From Acanthornis magna (lineage: Eukaryota > Chordata > Aves > Passeriformes > Acanthizidae): a stretch of DNA of 64,000 bases. This document shows positions 1-13,880 of the stretch, in pieces. A program made the position numbers and the translations under genes. Location: contig JAWUZG010001054.1 in the NCBI GenBank assembly GCA_036785705.1, positions 62,001 through 126,000 of the forward strand, given 5' to 3'. The notes beneath the pieces are model-generated. The model was not told the origin of the DNA and ran no database searches. It was given only the letters and a program-made list of their open reading frames with translations. The first letter of the stretch is position 1. Each line of letters opens with the position of its first letter.

Positions 1-300
1 GCACACCTAGGGATGTGTGTTGAAAAAATATCAGATCATGAGATTTTTCTGGCATTATGGCGAGATACACATAAACAAGCACTTGGCAGTGTGTGGTCTG
101 AATGACAACACTGATGAGATGTCAATTTCCTGAGTTAAGGATTTAGAGAGCTGGGATACATGTCAGTGAAAGGCTTCAAAAATGTATTCCTTTTTCATAT
201 ACTGCCCTGAGATTCAGAGGCCCATAATTTGAATAAAGCCTTCAGAATAAGTCACAATAATGTATTGTATTTTATAATTGAATAATGCAATAAATCTAAG

Positions 301-484
301 GAACTGTTGTCAAGCAGTGGAACTGGCTGCCAAGGGAAGTGATGAAGGTACCATCTCTGGAGGTATTTCAAAGATAGGTGAGTGTGACACTTAGAGACAT
401 ATTTCGGTGGTACAGTGTTAGGCTAATAATAATTGGGTTTAAAGATATTGAAGGATATTTTCAACCTAAAAGGTTCTTTGATTT
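301..484 (+). mobile_element. CR1 LINE fragment, 3' end
   Basis: Diverged copy of the avian CR1 3' region in sense orientation. The stretch from TGGAACTGGCTGCC through GAGGTATTTCAAAGA to TTTTCAACCTAAAAGG follows the order of the CR1 ORF2 end and 3' UTR (GGAACAGGCTGCCC, GAGGTGTTCAAG, TTCCAACCTAAATGATTC). It is 5' truncated, as is usual for CR1. The terminal octamer array is reduced to TTCTTTGATTT. The divergence suggests an old insertion. Confidence 0.75.
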
Positions 485-3400
485 AAGAACTGGAGAAGAC
501 TGGAAATCTCAAATATTTAGGAATGATATTTTGAAGGAATAAATAAGCAAAGCCATGGAATTAGAATGGGACATGAGATGAAGGGGGGAAAAATAAAATA
601 CCACACTGATATACCAGAGGAACAAGTATTATTATATACAAAAGTATTAATGCCAGGTTATGTAATCAAAGACAATGCTAGAAAAGGAAACACAGAATGA
701 TCTAAACATGATACAATTAGCCTGGAAATCATCAGTAGAATGAGGACTGGGGATAATGAAAAATAATGTATGCAAAATGCAACACTGAAAAATACAGTCT
801 GACATAATCAGTATTGAAGAGCTTTTTTATTTATCTGACCCATAAAGGCTCTAATATTTTTTCTGGAAAAGGATATGTTCTTTAATTGCTTTGAAGGCAA
901 TAGGACATGATGGCCTTAGGAATTCTCCTTCAGTTCAGTCTTCTGTCAAAATGCTGTTCAAAATGGATTTAAACTGAGATGAAAAGACTAGATTTATAAT
1001 ACTATCTAAAATCCTTCATATTTATATCACTGTAGTTTGACATATTGAGAATTTGCCTAGTCTTTTAAATCTGTGCAAACATTTTCCTACAGAAGCTTTT
1101 TCTACCAGAGCAAGTTAAATTTTACTATAGAGTGTAGAAAAAGCCAGAAGAATGACATCCACTACAAAATATATTTTATTAAACAGGAAACCTGAGAAAT
1201 TGCAAATGTCAATATTAAGCTGTGAAAAAAAATTGTAAGAGTCAAAGTGGGCTTTTTAAAAATTTATTGTTTACAATAATGTAACTTTTTTGTTGTGGTT
1301 TTTTTCTTTAACTCAATGTGTGATGTTTAAACTGCCATTTTAAAAATTATTGTAAGATTTATAATTTTTGGCAGAAATTAGGACTATATGGTTTATTAAG
1401 TGTGAAGTGTATTTCTAAATTTGCAGTTAAGTACATATATGTTTTAAACACTCCTGATGTTTTCGGAGTACTCTAGTATTTGCAATGTCACTATGTGGTA
1501 TCTTTGTTATATTTTTATTACCTTTTTTTCAATTGAGTGTTTCTCAGCTCTATATACAGTTAATTTTTTCCTACAGTCCTGAGAATAAAGGTCAAATAAA
1601 GGTCAAGCTTATAAGAAAGGCCAAGAAATAGGCAAAAATTTGATTAAACTACATGACTAACAGAGAAGCAAGCAATGCAATATTGACCCAGGACTTTTAT
1701 AGTGGATGTGGGTATGTATTCTGGCAAGATTTATAAAAGCAGATCAGAGCTTCCATGTGAGCAATGATTCATTCCTAGACCTGTATTCAGAAGTTCATGT
1801 GCTGTCGGTCAATGGCTTTGAGAAACCTAAAATAACGGAGCTATGCAATAGTAATGCCCACTCTATGTCCTGCAAATTACACTGTAGGGTACAGGACTTC
1901 TCACTTATTGCTACTCTATTTTAAATGAAAGAGGGTCCTCTTTTAATTAGAGAGATCACATATGAAAATTATTGCCTTATTTGTGTATGAAATCGTCCCT
2001 AGTAGCAGCTAAGCAAAGAGAGTAGGAGTTTGGTACTACTCATTTAAAACTGCTTTAAAGGTTAACTTAAAAAAAAAAAAACAATCAACAAACCAAACAG
2101 AAAACCAAACCACATGTGCTTTTTACTGTTCCTTTATGCTTTATAAAGGTCATTATGTTTATGTTTTGCTTATTTGTTTGCTTTTTCTGCTGCATTTTTG
2201 CCTTGGAATGCTGTTATTTACTTGCATTTATTTGCAGGGATGCCTACGAAGAACAAAGCCCTTGTATGGCAAAATGACCTCACAGTAGCTAGAAACCTGA
2301 CCTGAATTTCCAGCATCCTTTAATTAAAGAATATAAATACACAACCAATAAAGATTTCTGGAAACTACACATCTAACTCCAGCTTGAATCTTTAAAAGAG
2401 CGTCTTCCTGTTACATCTGTATGATCTTTGTAGCAAGAACTGTAAAATGTATAATAATTCACCCACAGGACAAGCTGAAAGAAAACTGCTTCCTAAATGC
2501 TCAAACCTCCTGGTCTTCTAGAGATGTGCTAAAATAATATATATCCACTTGCACGGCTTCATTTTTTGGTGACAATAGGCTTCCCACAGGAAGATGGATG
2601 AATTCAAGCAGACAGAATTAGCAAAACACATTGGGTTTCTTTTCTGAGCTGCAATATGAATTAAGTACCTTTTGGCCCAGCTGAACTGGTAGCACGATGC
2701 ACAGTAGTTTGTGAAATGAACATAATACTGTACCTTATGTAGAAATCTTCCCAAAAGCAATTGGGCAGTTTGCATCCTTTTTTTATATAAGATTATTCAA
2801 AACTAGATAAAATAATCTAACGTGGGACAAATTATCCAGTGACACCAGTATGAAGCTCTTCCGTTCTCGAGCAGGATAGAGAGTTTGCATATATTGGAGT
2901 CTTTAATATTATGTTTCTACTAAAAGCACGCAATTTATCATCTTGATACAGTAACATAAATGAGAGAACTTTTTACAATTTAAAACATTTTCTTTTTTTC
3001 TCTTGGATGGTTCTGCCTAGTAAAAGGAACTAAAAAGAATCATAAATATGTCTGAGTATGTTGAAATACTACATGTGCTTCTTAATTTGTTCTCTTAAAA
3101 TCCTTCTTGCTGCAAGAAAATGATTAGGAAGCACTTGCTACGTAAGTTAAGGGAAGAATTGGAAGGAATGAATTAGTAATTAATTTCTTGACGAATAAGC
3201 ATGATTTATCATTACTTTTCATGAAATTTACACTATAAACTCAGTTTTTTAATCAAAAGTTCATACATTAATGTTGATAAATGCCCTTGAAAAATTTGCA
3301 GTCCAGGAAGATATTGGCAATCTTGATTAAGAAAGTGAATTCTATTTTATATGTGCTATATTATTTGTGGAAGGTGGATAATAAACTTTTTTTTTTTTTT

Positions 3401-6400
3401 TTTTAAATCCAGAAATATGTCTCTATAAAGGAACTTCATAAAGTCAAAGCAAAATGAGAAAAAATTGTTCCACATACTTCTTAACTATGTATTTATTTGT
3501 TTGCATTTTCACATATGAAAATATTTCAAGTACATCTACAATTTTTTTTTACATGACTTGGATAATTTTTACACAGGTACCCTCTTTGAAAAGAAATGCA
3601 TTCATGTGTAAATAAGTGCCTACACAATACGTACACTGTTGGAGGACACATTCAAGCATTAAGACATTCTGGAATTTACTATAAAATCAGAGCTAGACTT
3701 TAATATTCTTGCCAGATTCCAGTTTTAATGATAACATGTCTGTCTAAGTTCGTCTATAGTTTCTCATGTGTCGTATGTTTGGTTAGATACAGAAATATTC
3801 TAACACATTGTTTTTTGCATACAAGAAGTACAATTTATTATGTAAGCAGCCTCATTATTGGCAATGTACTTACCTCAGTGGAAGGAGCTATACAGTGAAG
3901 CTAAGATATCAGCAATTAGATTGTTGCTCTCAGCAGAGAAACTCTGGTCTTAGCAGGAGATTTTGGTATCCATGGAGATGAGAGACCTTATATATATGTA
4001 AGATGAATGTCTTAACCCTGAATCTGGAAATGGTTCCTATTTCTATGAATTTTTGTTCTCTCTTAATATAAAGACAGCACTGCAGTTTTGAAACACCTTT
4101 TAGCAGAGGTTACAAAGAAAAATCTGCTATTAAAAGAACAAAAAAATCTCTTAGGAAAGGCGTAAAAACCAATGTGAAGTAAGCAAATAAACCAGTATTA
4201 CATCCTTGCTCCCTTTATTAATGGCATTCTTGTTTCTAGGATTTTTAACAAAAGATATATGCATACCCCTATGATGTATTAAGTTTAAATCTCTATGAAG
4301 CAAACTTTTGTTTCTTTGCTTGACCAAGACAGAAGGCTTCTGATCATAGTCTGAAGAAATGAGAAAGATAAATCCTTTACACATCTTTGACTTTTACCCT
4401 TGTTTACATTTTCTGAGATTGCTAACTCTGTCAGATGCATACAATTAAAGTTGTCTACTTTTCTTCAGTCAGAAAGAAACTTAAAGATTTGAAGAACTGA
4501 AATACTTCCGTAATCCAAAGAATTGAAATATTTCCATGATCTTTTATTCCTTTAAACAATGCACATGGAATTTTCATTAGTGTAGTGTAACAAACAATAG
4601 ATTTTCTAAATCTCTTGGAAGGAAAGGATAATATTTGATGACTAAGGTGAAAATATCTTCACAGATCACAGTATCAACTGTGGTGCCAATGGAAAAACAA
4701 AATTGATTAAAAATAATAGTTGTATGCATATAGAGGTCTGATATGCATAACAGTTAATTTACAACAATGGAAAATTAAATTGCTAGATGGCATCAACTAT
4801 CTGGCAATATTTTATTAAGCAAAACAAATTTTGATTTGTCTTAGTAATTTAGAATTTAACAGGAATGATCAGACATACATATTGTTTAAAAGCTGACAAT
4901 CACAGAAGCCAGAACTGTATCAGCAACTTTTCAAATCAATAATTTTTCTTTGCTAAAATGAGCAAGTAAACAAAGCCACAGTGATGTATTCCACAGCTCG
5001 TGGGACTGATTCCTCTTGGCCATTGCTCTGTTCTTCATTATGTTCAACAATTTCATAAAGCTGCAGCAAACTGTTTGTGACTTATTAGCAAAGTCAGATG
5101 TACAATTAAAACTCTTCAACCTTTCTTGTGCTTACTATGTTTGCCTCTGAGTCAGAGTGTTCTCATTAGATCACCACACAAAGGAAGATTTGAAGGAAAA
5201 AAGTAGAGGGATAATGCTGGAAACCAGATCTTTTAAGAAGGAACAGAGCGAATGGACTCCAAGTAGGCCTGTGATGGAGTAAAAACTTAAAATTGGATGA
5301 TCACATGAAGTACTTAGATATATTGAAAATGACATCTCTATGGTGTATTTTAAGCATCTTTCAGGAGCCAAGACTGGAGTAATTCTGGGGCACATGAATA
5401 TGCAGCCCAAATTCCAGAACAAAATAAGCATCAGAAAGTCAGGAGGTATCAGAGAGGAGGTCATGAGAATTGAACCTGACCTGTACAATTGTACATTTGT
5501 AAATTGCAAGTAAAATCATGGGCTAGACTAGGCAAGATAGCAAACTTTTCAGAACTTTTGAAGACAAAAATAAGCCAGGCATATTTATAGGTATGTAGGT
5601 AATGGCACTTATTTTTTTTTTTTTTTTTTTAATAATTATTTTGTTCTTCTTGTGCTGTGAGATCTTTACTTTTTTGCGTGTTTTGGGGGTTTTGTAGTTT
5701 TGTTTGCTGGTTTGTTTGGTTTTGATTTTTAACAAGACTGAGGATGTAACAGGAAAAGAATTTTTATGTACCCATGGTTTCATGTGATTTTTTTACTACA
5801 TTAAAATTGTCATAAACGAAGTTATACAAAAAGGCAAAGAACTTATTTCAGTCAAGGGCAGGGATCTACAGTACTATAACTAAATAATAAGGTAGATTCA
5901 TCTTCTTTTTCAGCTACATAGCAGTGTGGGAGATGATCTTGAAGGAAACATAATTTCATCTTTTGACAGAATCACAGAATTTCACTTCAGTATCTCACTT
6001 CTGTGATCTGGAATAAGCAACTGAAATTCAATTCATAAATACTAAAAAAAGTGAATTAATAAATTATTCCACAGACTTAATACTGCCACTTAATAGCTTG
6101 TCCAGGAAAAAACATATATTTTTTAATCATAAGAATAAAAGGACACGATGAAAAATTATACTTAGAATATACTTGAAATATATTTTAACAACAACCTCAG
6201 CCCCGGTAGCCCTTGGCTGTGTGTGCAGCATTACAGCAGCACTCAGTGCCAGCACAGCTCGCGCAATTTCCTGGGTTGTGTAAAAAGCAAGTGCCATCTA
6301 TATGACACAGAATGAGTGCAGGATAGTAATTCTGAAATTTTTAATTCTAGTCTTGGACACTGCTATAAAGCAAACATTGCCTTTTTTTTTTTTTTTTTTT

Positions 6401-8106
6401 TTGTCATATGAGAAAACAACCTGTATATATTCTTACTTCAAAATAGTAAGATTAATCTAAGCATCTTGATTGATTACTTGGCTATGAAACTTCTTTAAGT
6501 ATGATGTAGCTTTTGCAGTTTATAATAGAAAATAACATCCTTTCTTAAACCTGGAAGGCAGAAAATGACTTGCCAGCTTGATGAACCATTCCTACGACAG
6601 TATTTGAACAGTAATAATCCCTTTCATGACTCATGCATCTTCATTTTCCTTTGAATTGATACCTTTTTCCTGAGTAAAACCACAAGTAAACATGCTTATT
6701 CAATGTTTATCAGTCTGACAGGTGGCTCAGGCAGTGGAAGATTGGTTTTCAAAGTTATCGAAATCTACGCATTTCCTTCTACCCCTTGATATACAAAACA
6801 TATGGACCAAAACAAAATTCTGAAGACCAATATATTTCATACCACACTCGGACAAGAGAATTACTGAGACATAGTGGATTTTTTTGTTCCGAGTTTCTGA
6901 ATTATAAAACTTAAGTCTTGAGTAGGGTTATCTAGCACATACTGGATTACAGAGACATTTTGAAACCCCTCAGTTTAGAAAAATAAACATTTTGTACCCT
7001 GGGTGGTATTCACACATGCATGTATGCATGTTCAGTTTATATTTTCAGTGTCTCTGGACTGAAAAAGACAACAGATTGTCTTCTTAAATTAAGATAGAAA
7101 TCATATAGTATTTCTACAGATTGCATAGCCTTGTCTGTAAGACACTTTAATTTGTTCTTAGTCTTAAATCTCTCTGCATTCATGCTGATTTTAGTAGTTT
7201 CATTCATATTTATTTTTCTGCACCAGGTACTTACCTCTTCCAAACATGGGAATATTGTACAACCAAAATTTCAGAGTCTGACCAAAAAAAGGTCAACCAG
7301 ACTAAGAAAGTAAATTCTAAAAACTTATAGATGTAATTTAAGGACTTCACAAGACCTTCTTACAATTAGAGAACAATTGCAATTTACATGTGTATACACA
7401 GAAATGTTGGTTAAAAAATTAATCAATTGTAATAACGTCTGTATTTTTCTTTCTTCACATATCAGTTTCATCTTATGTGAAGAAAAATAGTAGTCAATTC
7501 AGAAAGTGATCAAAAGGAAGAAGTAAAAAGTAGAATTTAGAGGCAGGAAATATCCATGCCAGTTACAGGATGTTTTCTCCTTTAGAATCAATTCATTTTT
7601 ATACTGGAAAGAAAGTCAGAAATTACATTACTTTTGTACCAATTGTATTTGCCTTGCAATCCATCAATATTGAGAGACAAATCAGATCAAAATCAGAATT
7701 CATACTGAGTGATATGAAACTTGGAACATTACAGCATTGCTGTTACTGTAAAAATATCTAAACAATAATAAAGTCAATAATATTGCTAACAATAATAATA
7801 AATAATCTAATTATCTAAACAATAGTATACATCTGAGCTTGGAGCAGAATTCAAACTACACACAATAGTCGGAGCAACTGTTTAGGTAACACAACAATTT
7901 ATTATCACATCATTGATATTAATACTTTGTTGATATATGGTTATGTGTATTAGACTTTAAGGAAACAACACAAATAAATTTAAAACCAGTGTAATTTATT
8001 TAGATGAGAAGATTTCAGGACAGAATGTGATAATCTACCGAGCAAAGCTGGAAGTCAGGTACATACTTATGAATCAGATGTGGAATCAAGAAGAAATCTA
8101 TGTAAG
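485..8106. other. AT-rich non-coding stretch
   Basis: No coding region, RNA gene or clear transposon was found here. All open frames are under 115 codons, lack recognisable motifs and are bordered by AT-rich sequence. Homopolymer T tracts occur near 3388-3404, 5611-5631 and 6383-6402. A more GC-rich island of about 130 bases near 6195-6300 may be a remnant of an unidentified repeat. The rest reads as ordinary unique intergenic or intronic DNA. Confidence 0.6.
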
Positions 8107-9123
8107 TGTGTTGGTTTTGTGTGGCCTGGATTTTGGTAGTGGGGAGGGGGGCACAGAAGTGGCTTCTGTGAGAAGCTGCTAGAAGCTTCCACCATGTCCA
8201 GTGGAACCAATCCCTGATGGCTCTGAAGATGATGGACATGCTGCTGGACAAGCCTGGGCCAATTAGAGATGTTGGTTAAGCCTCTGGGATAACATATTTA
8301 AGAAGGAAACCAAAACAAAGGGGATGCAGATTTTTTTTTTTTTAGCCAGAGAAGAAGAGGAGGTGAGAACATGTGAGTGAAACAACATGGAGACACCAAG
8401 GTCAGTGGAGAAGGAGGGGAGGAGGTGCTCCAGGTGTCAAAGCCGAGATTCCTCTGCTGGCCATGGTGAGGACCATGGTGGAGCAGCTGTGCCCCTGCAG
8501 CCCATGGGGTCCAGGGGGTGCAGAGATCCACCTCCAGCCCGTGGGGAGGTGCCCACGCCAGAGCAGGTGATGCCTGGAGGAGGCTGTGATCCAGTGCGAG
8601 GGAGAGAGGGGCCCTGCTTCCAGGCTGGAGCAGCCTGTCCTTGGAGCACTGCACCCCAGTGATGAGGAACCCACGCCGCAGCAGTGTTGAGAGAACTGCT
8701 ACTCGTGAGATGGACCCGCGCTGGAGAGGTTCAGGGAGAGCTGTCTCCTGTGGGAGGGACCCCAAGGCACATCAGGGGAAGGACTCTCTCCCTGAGCAGC
8801 AGAAGATGTTGGTGATGAACTGACCAAACCCCCGCACCCTGTTCCCTGCGCTGTTGGTGGGAAGGAGGGAGAGGTTGGGGGTGGAAACGGTTTTTAAGGG
8901 CTTATTTTACTTCTCATCATCCTCCTCTGACTGCTAGCAATAAATTCACTTTGTAACTCTAAGTTGAGCCTGTTTTGCCCTTGGAGTGTTTTCTCTTGGT
9001 CCTTATCTTGACTCATGACCCCTTCTTTTATTTTTTTTTTCCTCTCTGCTCAGCTGTGGCAGGGGAGAGTGAGTGAGTGGATGTCATGGGTGTCTGGCAT
9101 TTGGCCAGCATCAAACCACAACA
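8107..9123 (+). mobile_element. Solo LTR of an ERVL-like endogenous retrovirus
   Basis: The element opens with TGTGTTGGTTTTGTGTGG and closes with CATCAAACCACAACA, the TG...CA ends of a large LTR family common in songbirds. Inside, in the order of an LTR, are a TATTTAA box (8295-8301), a GC-rich body of short repeats (CCATGGTG, GGAGCAG, CACGCC) and a poly(A) signal AATAAA (8939-8944). A GAGTGAGTGAGTGG block near the 3' end is also typical of the family. Flanking pentamers GTAAG (8102-8106) and GTAAC (9124-9128) look like a 5-bp target-site duplication with one change. No primer binding site or internal genes follow, so it is a solo LTR left by recombination. It is the best preserved copy of this family in the window. 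Confidence 0.88.
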
Positions 9124-12100
9124 GTAACACATTCCAGGACAGTTAAAATTATTTTAGTATGGGAGAGCGCATATTGCTTACAAAGATAATGTGATTTCTT
9201 AAAGTGAAGATCAGGTAATCTTGGTTGTAGAAATTGATGTATTTATTTGTTGAATATCCTCTTTTTTTTTACCTTAAATGAAACATTTAATGGATAACTA
9301 CCAGTTTCTTAGATAAATAGTTATTATTATTTTTTCTTATTCAGATACTCATGAGTCTGGTAGTAAAAAACTTTAGTCCAATTAGACCCTGAATAGATTT
9401 AATTTAAATTGAACAGCTACATCAATTGCAAACAAACAAACTAGCAAACAAAATGAGCTGTAATTTGAGGGGTGTTCATTTCAAAAGTGTTTATTTTCAG
9501 AAATTTAGGATTTAATTAAACTTAATTTTAACTTCAATTAATTTAATTAAGTAGTCAAATTAATGTATGACTGTTAGCTGGACTGAAACATAGGAGAGCT
9601 CAAAACTCTGGCTGAAAAATGTAATACAATTAGGCAAATACAATATAGAAGGAAAAATTTATACGGAATGATTCAACTATCAAAATTATCATCTTGGAGA
9701 AGATGTTAAGCAAAAAGAATGTCTCCTCACACAGGAGGAGCAAAAGGATTAGTCATGAAAGACAGAAAGATAAAGTTTTGGACATTTACTTAGTGTAAAA
9801 TGAACCTTAACAGTGGCAATATTTTAGTTGATCTTCAATTATTGGAAGAATGAAGAACCAGGGAACAAAAATTTTAAAAGCTTTTCTTAAACAAGGATAT
9901 CCCAAGTTCCCTAATTAAATTAAATGTATATTTTGCTTCATTTTCAATAAAGAGAGTCATGATAAATACTGAGACAAAGGCAGTAAGACAGTGCTTTTAG
10001 TGAGAAATAATAAATATCTCCACAGAGCAAGCCAAGCTGCAAGATACTAGTGCATCCAAACTCAAAGGGCTAGACATAACTCTATATCATAATTCTTTAT
10101 GAATCAGCAGATGAATTCACAGATTCAACAGTAAAAAATTGCAGTAAATTGTTTATGTGGAAACTAGGCAAATATGAAACTGGCTACACTATTTATTGAT
10201 TCAGGAAGAGGAAAGAAAGAATCAGACACTGCAGGCTCATTATTCTCTCTTAATAGATCTTGCAAGACTATATGAACTAAAAGATAATGTTGGCAAAGGA
10301 ACAAATGGATATGACATGAGTATTAATAAAATTAGTCTGGGTATTAGATGAAAGTTTGCAGTCATCAGAGCAGTGTAGTTGAGGAATGAGCTTCCCAGTG
10401 GAATAAGGAAGTAGAAACAATATCCAGTTTTTAGACAGAGCTTGACTCCTTTATGGATGATATTGCATACTGTGATTGTGTGTGATGAGAGAGGAATATA
10501 GTGTCACTGCACTGTAATCTTCAAATGTGCTTGTGTGTGGTGAAAAAATCCTTTTTTAATATATTATAATTCCTAACCACAATACAAAATTATCAGCAGA
10601 AACAGTGTTACTTCTTAAGTTTAGCAGGAAAACACCTGACAAAGGGAAATCTGGAAGAGACATTATACTGTTATGTAATCATATGTGAATGCTGACTCCA
10701 GCAACCATAGAAAATATGATAAGGGATTGACAGCTATAGCAAAGATGCTGCTCTATGCCCTGGCTGTCTCAGTGTTATCTGGCATCTATTTTATTAGAAA
10801 ATTAGATTATTTTTCCAATATCTCTGGTTCTTATCTGAATAAGATAGATGATGCTTAAAAGCATGTTTAGAGTGAACAAAATACTCGTTGGAAGAATTGC
10901 ATTGAGTTAAAGGCTACTGAAAAATATAATGCAGTCCTAATGTGAGTGGCCTTGAGTACTTAGCTAATAAAATAGTATGTTTGGCAAAAAAAGCTGTGAA
11001 AAACCATGAGTTTCATGTCATGGTTGTGGGCATCATTAGATCATTAACACTGCACACTGTTTTTTCCCTAAATGTAATATGCCATGGGAAAAAAATATAA
11101 AAGGACAAAAGCGAAAACCGGAAATACTTGGTTTTGGCTCAGTCAGGTTGGCACATTTTTCTGGTTTTCAACCAAAATTATACCTACCTGAGTAGGAGCA
11201 ATACCCAAAAAGTGTGGACTCTTCTGATTCTTTCTCATGTTCTTTCTGTCAAACTTACTCTGAATTTTATTTTTTTAATCTTCTTTCGTTGTTCATTTCA
11301 CAATCCGTGAAGCAACTGTCTTCACAGCAGATTACATGGAATGTGCTGTAAATAAGTACTGCAAATATGTACCTGAATACGGGCTTTGCACTTGGCTGTC
11401 CACCCTCTTTATTCAGTCACATGAAAGGCCATCCCTGGAAAATCACACCGCAGACTTTAACAAATCCAAACTCCACTTAATAAGGGAATTCAATACTAAA
11501 ATACTGGTGACATTTTGTCAGTTATCACTGAAAATAATGAAGCTGCAGAATTTAGCACCTTTCCTTATTTCTGTCAGATTTTATTCCTTTCAGCGTCTGG
11601 TATCTTGTGCTGTTTTTTGGAATCTTGCCTCAAGGCTCCTAGATGATAAACAGCACATTTCCAGCTGCTACTTGCTAACTTCTCCACAAGAAAGATTCTT
11701 TCAAAGATAAGCATTGTGCAGTGAATACAACAAGTAGACTAGTGCCCCTCAGCATTTTTTCAAAGGCTGTAAAACTTCTCCCAAGAGCTGCATGTGGCTC
11801 TGAGGCAGGGCAGGCTGGAGGAGGCTGTAGTGCTCTGATGGTAACTGAACACTACGTGTGGGTCAGTGACAGCACAGATGGAGCTGCCTCATCCTCTGTG
11901 AGTGCAGAAGTCGCTGTGGTCCAGCAGCAGATCCTGCAGCCGTGACCTTACACAGGCACCAAGGTACTCACTCCCAGATGAACTGATCATGTTCTATTCA
12001 GCAAAAAAAGGGAGCACACAGAACTATCATGATGTAGTGATAGCAGTCTTAATCCTCCTACTCCCAAACTGCTCATGATTTGCAAGCCAAGCAGGAAATA

Positions 12101-13239
12101 TGCATGCCAAAGTAAATAATTCCTCTTTTACATTTAATGACATTCACACAGTTAATTGCTATCTGTTCCATTCATGTATGACTATACTGTTTTCCAAAAA
12201 GATCTGAGTCTCATTAATTCTTAGAGGCCTCTTGGATTCTCAGATTTTTACCTTTTTGTTTCTTCCAGTAATTTTTCAAATTCCTTATTTCCAGCATCAC
12301 ACTTAATTCTATCCTGAACTTTGCAATTAATGTTCTTTTCAGGTGTGTTTTCTCCTGGCTCTCTGACCTTTACAGTGATTCAATGAAGCTTCTTGTGTTC
12401 CAACACATTAAGGTTTTTCTTAAATTATTTTGATTATTTTTCATGTTTCAGTCCTTTATGAGAAAAGTTAATGATTGATTTGCAAAATAGCCCTTTCCCT
12501 TTGCTTAGTGTGAGAAGCAGAAATAATGCAACTTTTCTTCTTGATCGCAGTTGTAAGTAGTCTATTTTATGAGAGTTTTCATTTACTTGTACTGCAAATC
12601 TCAGTTATTAAATCACAGAAACACCTATAAGTAAATGGTGGGTTTAATAAAATTAGTACAAAACAAGTTACAGGAATGCTGGGGAAAAAACGAAAAGGAG
12701 GAATAAAATAATTTCAGCATGAAAATAAATTTTTTCTTCCTTCATACTTTCCTAAAGTGCTACTTTTCATATATGTTGTTATTCAAAGGTAAGCACTTAG
12801 AGGTCAATTTCCTTTTGGCACTAATGTGCAGGACTCCAATTGCCGTACCTTGATAAAAGAGGAGTGGCACCTTTAAAAAAAAAAAAAAGCTGTTGACATT
12901 AATGAGAAATTAACTACGCCTTTAAAATTAACTCTTCTCAAGAAATTAATCAGACAAGATTTGATAAAACTAATTTTCTTAAGAAGAAACGTGCAGAAAT
13001 GGAGAAACTTAGAAATTTCAAGTGAAAACTTACTACAAACACATAACTAAAAAGTACGTTTATATACAAGTATACTTATATATATATGTGCAAGTATACT
13101 CATGTTTATAATTATTTTTATTCAAAACTGAGGTGCTAATAGTTGTTTGATGACTGTCTCTTTCTCTGTGCGTTCCTGATGAACTCAGAAGTGTTACATT
13201 TAAGCTGCCATCTAGTCATCCATAACAGCTGTTGAGGAA
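9124..13239. other. AT-rich non-coding stretch
   Basis: No gene is supported. A 124-codon open frame at 11336-11710 has no recognisable domain, promoter or splice context and is treated as chance. A CR1-like remnant near 10340-10480 is listed separately. The 11330-11990 section is more complex in sequence than its surroundings but I cannot assign it. Confidence 0.55.
10340..10480 (+). mobile_element. Possible ancient CR1-like fragment
   Basis: The segment containing GAGCTTCCCAGTGGAATAAG and then TTTTAGACAGAGCTTGACTC resembles the late ORF2 part of old CR1 subfamilies, where a 'selected or cropped' protein stretch precedes a phenylalanine-lysine-rich tail. Similarity is weak and both ends are unclear. 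It could also be unrelated unique DNA. Confidence 0.35.
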
Positions 13240-13244
13240 GAAGC

Positions 13245-13880
13245 TGCAGTGAGACGAAAATTTAGGAGAGTGAACATATGGAATTAGTGGATGGGATCCC
13301 CAGGAACCTGCCTTTAGGGATTAAGAAGCTGAACAGAGCTGGCAATTTTTTGATGACATTATTCTTACAGCACAAGATTTTTAAATTCCCATCTTTAAGA
13401 AATTAGGGACAGAAAGCAGAAGGGCAGCACAGCTGATTGAGGACCTTCTGGTCAAACTACTGTGCAAGAAGGAAAGTAATAGGCAGTGGAACCAGAGACT
13501 TGTATCCCCTGAAGAACAGAGGGATGCTGCTCCACTGTTCAGGGATGGGATCAGGAAAGCTCTGGAGAGACCTTGTTACAGATGTTTTAAATATACAGTG
13601 GCCTGAAAAGAAAGCTGCAAAAGGACTTGTAATGACAATAAGGAGCAGAATGAGGTACAATGACTTTAAACAAAAAGATTGAATGGATATAAGGATGAAA
13701 TTTTTACTAAGAAGGTGGTGAGATGCTTGAGAAGATGTGGATGCTCTGCCACAGGCAATATTCAAAGTCAGGCTGAACAGAGTTTTCAGCAATCTGTTCT
13801 AATGAAATATATCGCACTCCATGGCGGAGGAATTGGACTGAAAGATAGTTGAATGTCCTTCCCAACACAATCACAAATTT
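13245..13880 (+). mobile_element. CR1 LINE copy with large internal deletion
   Basis: The first part (about 13270-13560) corresponds to the CR1 ORF2 linker between endonuclease and reverse transcriptase. It reads as a degenerate peptide with LLVKLLCKKE, then QRDAAPLFRDGIRKAL, close to the family's leucine/arginine-rich 'EYRDAAR..RDGIRKAKA' block. From about 13600 the sequence jumps to the ORF2 C-terminus and 3' UTR (GGACTTGTAATGACAATAAGG, then CCACAGGCAATATTCAAAGTCAGGCTG, then a tail ending GAATGTCCTTCCCAAC). The whole reverse-transcriptase region is missing. The copy is inactive. Confidence 0.72.

Noticed and set aside
7014..7032. CATGCATGTATGCATG palindromic stretch
   Set aside because: Short alternating purine-pyrimidine sequence with imperfect symmetry; common by chance in AT-rich DNA.
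8298..8765. 155-codon open frame on the minus strand and overlapping smaller frames
   Set aside because: They fall in the GC-rich body of the solo LTR at 8107-9123; GC-rich tandem units keep several frames open by chance.
11336..11710. 124-codon open frame
   Set aside because: No recognisable domain, no promoter or poly(A) context, and length is compatible with chance in 64 kb.
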